Assembly (NCBI RefSeq): GCF_007997075.1
Contig: NZ_VORS01000009.1
Span: 62,001 to 126,000, forward strand
Source of the DNA: Polaribacter sp. IC073
GTDB taxonomy: Bacteria > Bacteroidota > Bacteroidia > Flavobacteriales > Flavobacteriaceae
Length of the DNA: 64,000 bases
Direction: 5' to 3'
Shown here: positions 44,255 through 52,854 of the stretch, one piece after another
Layout: each line of letters opens with the position of its first letter
How positions within the stretch are numbered: the stretch's first letter is position 1
Position numbers and translations under genes: made by a program
Notes under the pieces: model-generated
What the model saw: the letters and a program-made list of their open reading frames with translations, nothing else
The model's database searches: none
Told to the model about the DNA's origin: nothing

Positions 44255-46111
44255 ATGAAGAATTTTAAAAACAGACTTTTATTCAACATTTCTTATTTCT
44301 TTTTATGGATTGGTTATTTTATTTTTGCTCGTTTATTTTTCTTACTTTTTTATTTTGATAAAACACAAGAATTAAGTTTCACTACTATTCTTAAAAGCTT
44401 TTTATACGGCCTGCGTTTAGATGCCTCTTTTTCTGCTTATTTAAGTTTCATTCCGTTTTTATTACTTCTTATTTCAATATTTTTAAATCCTAAAAAAATT
44501 GGTAATATCATAAAGTGGTATTCTTACACTCTAGTAATTCTTATCACTTTATTATTAATTATTGATGCGAGTTTATATGCATCTTGGGGCACGCGATTAG
44601 ACACTACTTTATTAACGTATCTAAACACACCAGAAGTAATGCTTGCTTCTGTTTCTAGTTTTCAACTAATTTCTGGACTTATTTTCTGGTTGCTTACTTC
44701 GTATGTTTTTATCAAAATATTTAAGAGAACTATCCATAAAAATATTGAAAAATTAAGTATTGGAAATTGGTTACAAGCACCGGTTTTTCTTTTAATTACC
44801 GCCGCTTTAATTATTCCACTTAGAGGTGGTTTACAAACAATTCCTGTAAACCAAAGCAACGTTTATTTTTCTAGTAAGATGTTTGCCAATCATGCTGCAA
44901 TTAATTTCATTTGGAATTTCTCTAACGCCTTAACTCACAAGTCCGACGGTAAAAATCCATATAAATATTTTAGTGATGCTGTAGCTAAAAAAATTATCAA
45001 TAAAAATAGAAATCAGCTTTTAGAAGCAAGTACAGATACTATCTTAAATACAACAAAACCAAACGTAATTTTAATTATTTGGGAAAGCTTAACGGCTAAA
45101 GTTGTGGGGCCTTTAGGAGGTGAACCTACGGTTACAGAAAACTTAAATAGACTTTCTAAAGAAGGAATTTTATTTACCAATTTTTATGCAAACGGAGACA
45201 GAACAGACAAAGGAATTCCTGCAATACTAAGTGGTTACTATCCACAACCTACTGTTAGCATTATGAAAATGCCAAACAAAACGAGAAGTTTACCAATGCT
45301 TCCGCAAAAAATGATTGACTTAGGCTACAAAACTTCTTTTTACCATGGTGGCGATTTAAATTTTGGAAACATGAATACCTATTTACGAAATGCAGGTATT
45401 ACAGATTTTGTTGATGGAGATGATTTTGACAAAAAAGATTGGAACTCTAAGTGGGGAGCCCATGATCATATTTTTATGCAGCGCTTTTCTGATGATCTAG
45501 CTAAAGAACAAACACCCCCTTTCTTTAAAATTGCTTTAACGCTAACAAGTCATGAACCTTATGAAATTCTTGGCGATTACAAATTCGGAAAAGATACTGA
45601 AGAAAATAAATTTAGAAGCGCCCATGCGTACACCGATAAAGTAATTGGCAAATTTATTGAAGATGCAAAAAAACAACCTTGGTACAAAAATACACTCATC
45701 GTAATTTTAGCAGATCATGGCCATCGTTCTCCTAAACATGAGGGCGCATTTAACTCTCCAAAGAAATTTAAAATTCCGATGTTGTGGTTGGGTGGCGCTT
45801 TACATAAAACAGGAGTAGAAGTAGATAACATTGCTAGTCAAGTAGACTTTTCTTACACATTGCTAGACTTATTAGATGGTGATAATTCTGCATTTAAATT
45901 TAGTAAAAACATATTTAATGCTTCAGAAAACCAATACGCACATTATATTTTTAATAATGGTTTTGGCACACTTACTAAAAATGGGACTTTTTTATTCGAT
46001 AATGTAAGTAAAAAACCAATTGTAGAAAAAGGAAAAGATGCTTCTAAATTAGACTCTTTAGGAAAAGCAATTACCCAGAATGCATATCAAGATTTTTTAG
46101 ATAGAAAGTAA
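44255..46111 (+). CDS. LTA synthase-like sulfatase-fold membrane enzyme
   Basis: 618 residues from the ATG at 44255. Five membrane helices (about 10-200) are followed by a large extracytoplasmic sulfatase-type domain (about 255-560). The metal and nucleophile motifs are ILIIWESLTAK, GDRTDKGIPAILSG (nucleophile Thr), SFYHGGDLNFGNM and ILADHGHRSPK. The family includes lipoteichoic acid synthases and phosphoethanolamine or phosphoglycerol transferases. In a Gram-negative species it probably adds a phospho-group to LPS or another envelope glycan (inference). Confidence 0.88.
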   Translation: MKNFKNRLLFNISYFFLWIGYFIFARLFFLLFYFDKTQELSFTTILKSFLYGLRLDASFSAYLSFIPFLLLLISIFLNPKKIGNIIKWYSYTLVILITLLLIIDASLYASWGTRLDTTLLTYLNTPEVMLASVSSFQLISGLIFWLLTSYVFIKIFKRTIHKNIEKLSIGNWLQAPVFLLITAALIIPLRGGLQTIPVNQSNVYFSSKMFANHAAINFIWNFSNALTHKSDGKNPYKYFSDAVAKKIINKNRNQLLEASTDTILNTTKPNVILIIWESLTAKVVGPLGGEPTVTENLNRLSKEGILFTNFYANGDRTDKGIPAILSGYYPQPTVSIMKMPNKTRSLPMLPQKMIDLGYKTSFYHGGDLNFGNMNTYLRNAGITDFVDGDDFDKKDWNSKWGAHDHIFMQRFSDDLAKEQTPPFFKIALTLTSHEPYEILGDYKFGKDTEENKFRSAHAYTDKVIGKFIEDAKKQPWYKNTLIVILADHGHRSPKHEGAFNSPKKFKIPMLWLGGALHKTGVEVDNIASQVDFSYTLLDLLDGDNSAFKFSKNIFNASENQYAHYIFNNGFGTLTKNGTFLFDNVSKKPIVEKGKDASKLDSLGKAITQNAYQDFLDRK

Positions 46112-46196
46112 TAAAACATCCCATTCTGCTTTAAACTGCATACAATAAAGTCGCGAATACTATTTAATAACACTACCTTACCTAAAAACAACTTAT

Positions 46197-46574
46197 ATGA
46201 ATTCAAAAGTATTTCTTTTTCTGCGTATTTTTTTCGGTCTTTTTTTAATCTTTTTTGGCTTAGACCACTTTTTTAATTACATCCCTTTTCCAGAAATGGC
46301 ACCAGAAGCAAACGCCTATTTTCAAAACTTATTATCAACCTATGCGATGCAACTTGTTGGAGTAGTAGAAGTCGCTGCTGGTTTGGCTTTTCTTTTCAAT
46401 AGATTTGGTGCATTAATGTCGTTAATCTTAATGAGTGTTTCTATTAACGCCGTTCTTTTTCACCTTTTTCTAGATCCAGAGAAAATTTACGGAGCTTTAA
46501 TTTTATTAATTCTGAATATTATCTTTATTTATCAGTATAAAGAAAAATATGCCCCTTTATTAAAATCGAAATAA
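46197..46574 (+). CDS. DoxX-like small membrane protein
   Basis: 125 residues with four hydrophobic helices (about 5-22, 47-68, 70-92 and 97-115). The sequence around LRIFFGLFLIFFGLDHFFNYIPFP and VGVVEVAAGLAFLFNRFGALMSLILM is like the DoxX/DoxD family. The function of these proteins is poorly known. It is followed by a long inverted repeat. Confidence 0.8.
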   Translation: MNSKVFLFLRIFFGLFLIFFGLDHFFNYIPFPEMAPEANAYFQNLLSTYAMQLVGVVEVAAGLAFLFNRFGALMSLILMSVSINAVLFHLFLDPEKIYGALILLILNIIFIYQYKEKYAPLLKSK

Positions 46575-46587
46575 TTACAAATTAAAA

Positions 46588-46633
46588 ATATTCATAACTA
46601 TACTTTAGTTCTAGTGTGTATAGTTATGAATAT
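46588..46633. terminator. 15-bp perfect inverted repeat between convergent genes
   Basis: A 15-bp perfect stem (46588-46602 with 46619-46633, core ATTCATAACTATA) around a 16-base loop. It lies between the DoxX-like and YpdA-like genes. It is all A/T-rich without a strong T tail, so it could be a bidirectional terminator or a protein-binding palindrome. Confidence 0.5.
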
Positions 46634-46758
46634 AATATTAAGGCTACCAAAACTTACATTTAGGATACACAAGCACTAGATACTACATCTGTTTTTTTTA
46701 GTGAAATGGGAGTATTAAGAAAGACTTCTTCTTAAAATAAATAGAGTACTCTTTTTCT

Positions 46759-47739
46759 TTACAATGAAACCGCTGTCTGTTTTTCTAAAACAGCTCCAAC
46801 AATCATTTTTGCATGAATGCGAGAGTTTTCTATAAACCATTTGTGCGTATCCATTCCACCACAAATAACTCCAGCTAAATAGACTCCTTTGATATTGGTT
46901 TCCATGGTTTCTTCGTTATAAGAAGGAATCTTCTTCTCATCAACCGAGAACGAAACACCAATTTTTTCTAAAAAAGTAAAGTTTGGTTTGTACCCCGTTA
47001 ATGCCAAAACGAAATCATTTTGTAACATTTCTAATCCGTTTTCTGTATTTATAGAAATAGTGTCTTTAAATATTTCTTTAACGGTAGCATTATAATATAC
47101 CTTAATACTTCCTTCTTTAATCCTGTTGATAATATCTGGTCTTACCCAATATTTTACACGTTGCCCAACTTCTGTTCCTCTAATAACCAAAGTAACGTTT
47201 GCTCCTTTTCTATAACATTCTAGTGCTGCATCTACAGACGAGTTACTTGCGCCAATAATTGCTACTTTTTGTCCTGCATAAAAATGCGGATCATTATAAT
47301 AATGAGAAACTTTAGATAGTCCTTCTCCCGGAATATTTAAAGTATTCGGAATGTCATAAAAACCAGTTGCAATAACTACATTTTTAGATGCATACCTATT
47401 TTTATCAGAAATAACCATAAACTCATTATCTGTTTTAGAAATTGAAGTTACTTTTTCAAACAAATTTATATGCAATTTATTTGACGTTGTAATTCTTCTG
47501 TAATACTCTAAAGCTTCACTTCTTCTAGGTTTTGCCTCTTTACTAATAAACGGAATTTCATCTATCTCCAACTTTTCTGAAGAAGAGAAAAACTGCATGT
47601 TTACAGGATAATTATATAACGAATTTACAATAGGGCCTTTCTCTAGAATAACATACGTTAAACCTTTTTTTTGGGCTTCTAAACCGCAAGCAATTCCAAT
47701 AGGTCCTCCACCAATAATAACAATATCAAAAAACTCCAT
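46759..47739 (-). CDS. YpdA family bacillithiol-disulfide reductase-like protein
   Basis: 326 residues. FAD-binding IIGGGPIGIACGLEAQ (about 8-23) and NADPH-binding VAIIGASNSSVDAALECYRKGANVTLV frame a thioredoxin-reductase-like fold without a redox CXXC. YPVNMQFFSSSEKLEIDEIPF is typical of YpdA/Bdr. YpdA reduces oxidised bacillithiol, the thiol many Bacteroidota use instead of glutathione. The gene lies 16 bases after the GltB-domain gene. Confidence 0.88.
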   Translation of the reverse strand: MEFFDIVIIGGGPIGIACGLEAQKKGLTYVILEKGPIVNSLYNYPVNMQFFSSSEKLEIDEIPFISKEAKPRRSEALEYYRRITTSNKLHINLFEKVTSISKTDNEFMVISDKNRYASKNVVIATGFYDIPNTLNIPGEGLSKVSHYYNDPHFYAGQKVAIIGASNSSVDAALECYRKGANVTLVIRGTEVGQRVKYWVRPDIINRIKEGSIKVYYNATVKEIFKDTISINTENGLEMLQNDFVLALTGYKPNFTFLEKIGVSFSVDEKKIPSYNEETMETNIKGVYLAGVICGGMDTHKWFIENSRIHAKMIVGAVLEKQTAVSL

Positions 47740-47755
47740 AAAATGAAAAACTTTT

Positions 47756-49267
47756 TTATTCTTTATAATAAATTTCTTCTAAACTTACCACCTCATCATC
47801 TTTCCTTCTTCTAAAAACCTGACTTGCTTTTATATTATAAATAGCAGCTACTCCCATAGCACCAACTACCTCTTTAACCGTCATGATGGTTTTATTATGG
47901 TAGTTTTTTACTCTTATATTTTTCTTTTGTACAACCAATGCCTTTACTAAATCTGGGTCTTGCGTAGCCACACCAACTGGGCACGTATCTAAATTACATT
48001 CTCTCGCTTGTATACAACCTAAACTTAGCATAAAACTTCTTGCCATACCAATGGCATCTGCCCCTAAAGCTAAATATTTTACAATATCAAAAGCATCAAC
48101 AGCTTTACCACTTGCAATAATTTTTATTTGGTGCTTTAACTGATATTTTTGTAACAGTTTGTTTATAAAAACCAACCCTTCTACTAATGGTGTACCAATA
48201 TAATTTGTAAATTCCATTGGAGCAGAACCTGTACCTCCTTCTCCACCATCTACAGAAATGAAATCTGGGTAGTTGTTTGCACTTGCAAATGCGGCTATCA
48301 TTTGCTCTATTTCTTCATTATTACCAACACATAATTTAATTCCTACAGGTTTACCATCTGATAAATCTCTTACTTTTTGAATAAAAGCAACCATTTCTTC
48401 AAAGTTAGAAAATGCAGAATGACTTGGTGGCGAGTCTACTTGTGTACCTACCTCTACTTTTCTGATTTTTGCAATTTCTGCTGTATTTTTTTCTGCAGGA
48501 AGAATTCCTCCATGACCAGGTTTTGCTCCTTGAGAGAGTTTAATTTCAATCATTTTTACTTCTGGGCGAATGGCATTGTCTCTAAAAATCTCATCGTCGA
48601 AAACCCGTTTTCCATTTAAAGATTGTCCTGCTCCAAAATACCCTGTTCCTACTTGAAAAATTAAATCTCCTCCTTGCAAGTGGTAAGGAGAAACTCCACC
48701 TTCACCAGTATTATGTGCAAAATTCCCCATTTTAGCTCCTTGATTTAATGCCATAATTGCATTTTTACTTAAAGAACCAAAAGACATTGCAGAAATATTG
48801 ATAATAGAACCGTCGTATTTTTGTGTGCATTTGTCTGAACCAAAAATAATTCGATCTCCTACTATTTCATGGTGATTTTTTGGAAACAGAGAATGCTTTA
48901 CAAACTCGTATCCTTTCTTATACACATTGTGTTGTGTACCAAAAGGAACCGTTTCTTTTTCTAGTTTAGAACGTTGATAGACAATACTTCTTTTCTCTCT
49001 ATTTATTGGCGTTCCGTTTAAATTATCTTCTATAAAATATTGTTGAATTTTATCTCTTTCTTCTTCAAAAAACCAGCGTAAACGTGCTATTAAAGGAAAT
49101 GCTCTTAATAAAGAATGTTTGGTTTGTAGGCTATCGTGAATTGCAATTATCATTAACAAGCCTGAAATGGACAGTAAAATTATGGTTCCTATTTGTGGAA
49201 GGAAATAAACTAAAACCCCTGATAAAATTGTAATTCCTATGAAAATTGCAAGTATGGTATTTCTCAT
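47756..49267 (-). CDS. FMN-binding glutamate synthase family protein
   Basis: 503 residues. Two N-terminal membrane helices (about 3-43) precede a GltB-type FMN domain: SIINISAMSFGSLSKNAIMALNQGAKM, DGGEGGTGSAPMEF, and the Fe-S-type cysteines CNLDTCPVGVATQDPDL. It lacks the glutaminase and small-subunit parts of true glutamate synthase. Such stand-alone GltB-like proteins have no firm role. It is cotranscribed with the YpdA-like gene. Confidence 0.88.
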   Translation of the reverse strand: MRNTILAIFIGITILSGVLVYFLPQIGTIILLSISGLLMIIAIHDSLQTKHSLLRAFPLIARLRWFFEEERDKIQQYFIEDNLNGTPINREKRSIVYQRSKLEKETVPFGTQHNVYKKGYEFVKHSLFPKNHHEIVGDRIIFGSDKCTQKYDGSIINISAMSFGSLSKNAIMALNQGAKMGNFAHNTGEGGVSPYHLQGGDLIFQVGTGYFGAGQSLNGKRVFDDEIFRDNAIRPEVKMIEIKLSQGAKPGHGGILPAEKNTAEIAKIRKVEVGTQVDSPPSHSAFSNFEEMVAFIQKVRDLSDGKPVGIKLCVGNNEEIEQMIAAFASANNYPDFISVDGGEGGTGSAPMEFTNYIGTPLVEGLVFINKLLQKYQLKHQIKIIASGKAVDAFDIVKYLALGADAIGMARSFMLSLGCIQARECNLDTCPVGVATQDPDLVKALVVQKKNIRVKNYHNKTIMTVKEVVGAMGVAAIYNIKASQVFRRRKDDEVVSLEEIYYKE

Positions 49268-49342
49268 TTTTTGTTCATTTTTAAAAGACGTTAAAAGTAC
49301 TCATTTTACACCATATACTGTCATAGCTCTTGCAAATAGTTT

Positions 49343-49427
49343 GCGTTAGGGATTGCAGTGAAAATCCTTTTTGTGAAGTATGAATAAAAAGATTGCAACG
49401 TAAAGCCCGACCTGTAAGGAAACGCCC
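49343..49427. repeat. Dispersed intergenic palindromic repeat, copy C
   Basis: Begins GCGTTAGGGATTGCAGTG, has AATCCTTTTTGTG...AAAAAGATTGCAACG in the centre, then TAAAGCCCGACC and ends GTAAGGAAACGCCC. Copies A and B share these landmarks. It lies between rpmE2 and the GltB-like gene, next to the rpmE2 terminator. Confidence 0.7.
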
Positions 49428-49443
49428 AAATGATAAACAACAA

Positions 49444-49473
49444 AAAACTCCAACAAATAAATGTTGGAGTTTT
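49444..49473 (-). terminator. Terminator of rpmE2
   Basis: AAAACTCCAACA / TGTTGGAGTTTT, a 12-bp stem with a 6-base loop and A/T flanks, 26 bases after the rpmE2 stop. Confidence 0.88.
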
Positions 49474-49498
49474 AAATATGTTTAAAATTCTAAAAGAA

Positions 49499-49753
49499 TT
49501 ACTCTTTTTTGAATTTTGCGTATTTGTTTTTGAACTTGTCAATACGTCCTGCAGCATCGATAAGTTTAGATTTACCAGTGTAAAATGGGTGAGAAGTTCT
49601 AGAAATCTCTAATTTTACTAAAGGATACTCTACACCTTCTAACTCTAAAGTTTCTTTTGTGTCTGCAGTAGAACGTGTTATAAATACATCTCCGTTAGAC
49701 ATATCTTTAAAAGCCATCATTCTGTAATTTTCTGGATGAATTCCTTTTCTCAT
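49499..49753 (-). CDS. rpmE2: 50S ribosomal protein L31, type B
   Basis: 84 residues. [11 protein letters not shown] and [29 protein letters not shown] are L31 signatures. The CXXC zinc ligands of type A are missing, so this is the zinc-free type B. Such paralogues are often induced by zinc shortage, but in Bacteroidota type B can be the only L31. Own promoter and a roughly 95-base leader with two hairpins. Confidence 0.96.
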   Translation of the reverse strand: MRKGIHPENYRMMAFKDMSNGDVFITRSTADTKETLELEGVEYPLVKLEISRTSHPFYTGKSKLIDAAGRIDKFKNKYAKFKKE

Positions 49754-49793
49754 TGTAATATATTTTAATACTTTTATGTTTATGTTTGTAAGC

Positions 49794-49846
49794 GTAAAAT
49801 TGGTAAAGTTTTACACAATATTCTAAATAGCTGTCTTTAACTATTT
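49794..49846 (-). promoter_or_regulatory. Possible structured leader of rpmE2
   Basis: The leader contains two short inverted repeats: AAATAG/CTATTT (49825-49846) and GTAAAA/TTTTAC (49794-49814). Ribosomal proteins often regulate themselves through leader hairpins; no known Bacteroidota L31 leader is claimed here. Confidence 0.3.
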
Positions 49847-49854
49847 TGAAGATG

Positions 49855-49884
49855 CAAATTTAACCTTATTTTTTAATTTACAAA
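49855..49884 (-). promoter_or_regulatory. Promoter of rpmE2
   Basis: On the minus strand TTTG (49881-49884), 18 bases, TAAATTTG (49855-49862). Start of transcription near 49849. Confidence 0.65.
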
Positions 49885-50006
49885 TAAATAATTAGTTTTT
49901 ATTTCACCTAAAAGCAAATTTAAGCTTCTTTTAGTTCTTAAAAGTTGTTTTTTGTTGTCTTTTTTTTGAATATTTACATTCTAATACATTGAAATCTATA
50001 TAAATA

Positions 50007-51047
50007 ATGAAGAATTATTCTATCTTAATATCCTTTTTAACTCTATTGTTTCTAACTTCTTCTTGTGCTAATGACTATAAATTTTCTTTAGAGAAGCCTA
50101 ATAAAGTTGTTGTAAATGAGTCTGTCACTATAAAACTGACGGAGAAAAATGACAAACCTGTAGATAAGGTTCAGTTTTATATAAACGGAAAAGAAGTTGC
50201 TAGTGAAGGTAATATTGCAAACATTAATACAACAGATTTGGGTGTTGGTAAACACGCTGTTAATGCTTTGGCATTTTTTAATGGGAAAACGAAAAAAGAA
50301 AATGGCTTTATAGAGGTGTTTGCAAATACAAAACCTGCCATTTATACCTATAAAATTATAAATGAATACCCTCATGATAAAAAAGCTTACACACAGGGTT
50401 TAGAATATTATAACGGGTTTTTATATGAAACCACAGGTCGTAGAGGCGAATCTACACTAAGAAAAGTAGAAATTGAAACCGGTAAAGTACTTCAAAAGGT
50501 TTCTTTAGATGACAAGTACTTTGGTGAAGGAATGACCATTGTAAACAATAAAATTATTTGGTTAACTTGGGAAAACAAAAAAGGTTTTGTCTATGACTTA
50601 GAAACATTTAAGCAAGAAAAAGAGTTTGCCTATAATAAAAGTAAAGAAGGTTGGGGCTTAACCCAAAACAAAACCGAATTGATAAAATCTGACGGATCCC
50701 ATAAAATTTGGTTTTTAGACAAAGACAATTATACCGAAAAAAGTTTTATACAAGTATATTCACACGATAGAGCCGTAGATCATTTAAATGAGCTTGAGCT
50801 GGTAAACGGAAAAATATATGCCAATTATTATCAAAAATCTGTTATTGCAATTATAAATCCAGAAAGCGGAATTGTAGAAGGCTTAGCCAATTTAAAGGGC
50901 TTAGAAAAAGAAATGGCTAAAACACAAAATTTAGTTGCAAATGATGAAGTTTTAAACGGTATTGCTTATGACGATGAGAACAATAGATTATTTGTTACTG
51001 GTAAATATTGGGGGAAATTATTTGAAATAGAACTGATAAAACAATAA
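50007..51047 (+). CDS. Glutaminyl-peptide cyclotransferase (beta-propeller type)
   Basis: 346 residues. A lipoprotein signal (FLTSSC) leads to an Ig-like segment (about 28-105) and then the plant/bacterial-type glutaminyl cyclase propeller (about 115-345). Its conserved runs are YPHDKKAYTQGLEYYNGFLYETTGRRGESTLRKVE and VLNGIAYDDENNRLFVTGKYWGKLFEI. It converts N-terminal glutamine to pyroglutamate, which is useful for exported proteins whose mature N-terminus is Gln, common in Bacteroidota lipid and T9SS cargo (inference). Confidence 0.88.
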   Translation: MKNYSILISFLTLLFLTSSCANDYKFSLEKPNKVVVNESVTIKLTEKNDKPVDKVQFYINGKEVASEGNIANINTTDLGVGKHAVNALAFFNGKTKKENGFIEVFANTKPAIYTYKIINEYPHDKKAYTQGLEYYNGFLYETTGRRGESTLRKVEIETGKVLQKVSLDDKYFGEGMTIVNNKIIWLTWENKKGFVYDLETFKQEKEFAYNKSKEGWGLTQNKTELIKSDGSHKIWFLDKDNYTEKSFIQVYSHDRAVDHLNELELVNGKIYANYYQKSVIAIINPESGIVEGLANLKGLEKEMAKTQNLVANDEVLNGIAYDDENNRLFVTGKYWGKLFEIELIKQ

Positions 51048-51060
51048 TTAAATGTTTTAA

Positions 51061-51085
51061 ATGTTCTCTTTTTTTTAAAGAACAT
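51061..51085 (+). terminator. Weak hairpin after the glutaminyl cyclase gene
   Basis: ATGTTCT / AGAACAT with a T-rich loop; no T tail after the stem. Confidence 0.35.
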
Positions 51086-51131
51086 GTAACTACACTGGTA
51101 GTTTCGAAACAACCACATACAACATAAATCT

Positions 51132-52643
51132 ATGCGCTACTTTATTACTTTTATTATTTGTATTGCTCTTATTTCTATGAGCTCTTGTAGAAAAGATTTC
51201 TCTACCATACCCAACTCTGGTAAACTAGAATTCTCTAAAGATACCGTATTTTTAGACACCGTTTTTACAAGTATTGGTTCGGCAACTTATAATTTAAAGG
51301 TATACAATAGAGGAAATAATGCCATTACAATTCCTAGAATTCAATTAGAAAACGGCACCTCTTCTAACTACCGATTAAATGTAGATGGAATTCCTGGAAA
51401 GGAATTTAATGACATTGGTATTCTGGCAAAAGACAGCATTTTTGTTTTTATTGAAACTACTGTAGCTGTTACAAATGAGCCAAACCCTTTGTACACAGAT
51501 CGTATTTTGTTTGATACTGGAGATAACCTGCAAGATGTAGACTTAGTTACTTTGGTAGAAGATGCGAACTTTATTTTTCCGGGTAAAAATGCCATTTCTA
51601 TGAAGATAGATAGCTTAACGCTAAACGGACAACCAACCACTATTAAAGGACGTTTTTTAGAAGATACAGAACTTACCTTTACAAAAACAAAACCTACTGT
51701 TATTTATGGTTATGCAGCAGTTCCTTCAAATAAAACATTAACAATTGAAGCTGGAGCAAGAATCCATTTTCATAACAATTCTGGTTTAATCGTAGATGAT
51801 AAAGCAACTTTAAGAGTAAACGGAACTTTTTCTGAAAAAGTTATTTTCGAAGGAGATAGGTTAGAAAATAGTTTTAGTCAGACTCCTGGACAATGGGGAA
51901 CTATATGGGTGCGTGCAGGAAGCAAGGACAATGAGATACAACATGCACAAATTAAAAATGGTATTATTGGTATTCTAGTTGATAGTATTGGATCTAACGC
52001 TACTCCTACTTTAAAACTAGAAAACACAGAAATTTACAATCATTCTAACTTCGGAATTCTTGCCAGAGAAACAAATATTGAAGGGCATAATGTGGTTATT
52101 GGTGCTGCAGGACAAGCTTCTTTAGCAGCAACTATTGGCGGAACGTACAATTTTACACACAGTACTTTTGCGAATTACTGGAACAGCGGCATTAGACAAT
52201 TACCAGCTGTTTTAGTAAACAATTTCTTTGTTTACACTAATGAAGCCGGACAAGAAATTACAGAGACTAGAGACTTAAAAGCTGCTAACTTTACGAATTG
52301 TATTTTTGATGGCAATAATAACATTGAATTTTTATTAGATAATGTTGATGGAGGTGGTTTGTTTAATTATTCTATAAAGAACAGCCTTATTAAATTTAAC
52401 GACTTCAACAACTCTTTTGATGGTGTTACTGAAGTAGATTTTGCAGACAACACAAACTATCGCAATATTGTTTTAAATGGTAATCCAAATTTTAGAGATA
52501 CCCAAAAAGGCGATTTTATTATTGGTGATAAAAGTGATGCCATAAACAAGGCAATTACAACACCATTTACGCTAGACATTTTAGGCATTGACAGAGCAAC
52601 AAACCCAGATATTGGTGCATATCAACATATAACTTTTGAATAG
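51132..52643 (+). CDS. Lipoprotein with right-handed beta-helix
   Basis: 503 residues. The lipobox is ISMSSC. Residues about 35-130 look like an Ig-like domain. About 200-500 is a parallel beta-helix of the pectate-lyase or hedgehog type, as seen from regularly spaced N, G and I/V/F runs (IKNGIIGILVDSIGSNATPTLKLENTEIYNHSNFGILAR). The end NPDIGAYQHITFE is typical of such surface proteins. A polysaccharide-related role is possible, but no catalytic residues can be named. Confidence 0.8.
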   Translation: MRYFITFIICIALISMSSCRKDFSTIPNSGKLEFSKDTVFLDTVFTSIGSATYNLKVYNRGNNAITIPRIQLENGTSSNYRLNVDGIPGKEFNDIGILAKDSIFVFIETTVAVTNEPNPLYTDRILFDTGDNLQDVDLVTLVEDANFIFPGKNAISMKIDSLTLNGQPTTIKGRFLEDTELTFTKTKPTVIYGYAAVPSNKTLTIEAGARIHFHNNSGLIVDDKATLRVNGTFSEKVIFEGDRLENSFSQTPGQWGTIWVRAGSKDNEIQHAQIKNGIIGILVDSIGSNATPTLKLENTEIYNHSNFGILARETNIEGHNVVIGAAGQASLAATIGGTYNFTHSTFANYWNSGIRQLPAVLVNNFFVYTNEAGQEITETRDLKAANFTNCIFDGNNNIEFLLDNVDGGGLFNYSIKNSLIKFNDFNNSFDGVTEVDFADNTNYRNIVLNGNPNFRDTQKGDFIIGDKSDAINKAITTPFTLDILGIDRATNPDIGAYQHITFE

Positions 52644-52656
52644 AAAGAAGAGAAAG

Positions 52657-52854
52657 CTAATTGCCTTCTTCTTCCTTCTTGTCTTTGTATCTCTTGTAAG
52701 AAACCAGCCCTATTAGTAGCCATAATATGCTAACAAACCAAGAGTTTACTTCAAATCCAAAAAGATCACTTGTAGGTTTGTTTTGCACAAGGTTTACAAT
52801 GATACTTATTATAGAAAATGCGACTATAAATAAGTTTAAATTTTTATTTCTCAT
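52657..52854 (-). CDS. Small membrane protein
   Basis: 65 residues from the ATG at 52854 (MRNKNLNLFIV); an ATG at 52872 adds six residues. Two hydrophobic helices (about 5-21 and 37-53) and a charged tail KRYKDKKEEEGN. It overlaps the end of the amidohydrolase gene by 11 bases, so they are probably cotranscribed. No family recognised. Confidence 0.6.
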   Translation of the reverse strand: MRNKNLNLFIVAFSIISIIVNLVQNKPTSDLFGFEVNSWFVSILWLLIGLVSYKRYKDKKEEEGN

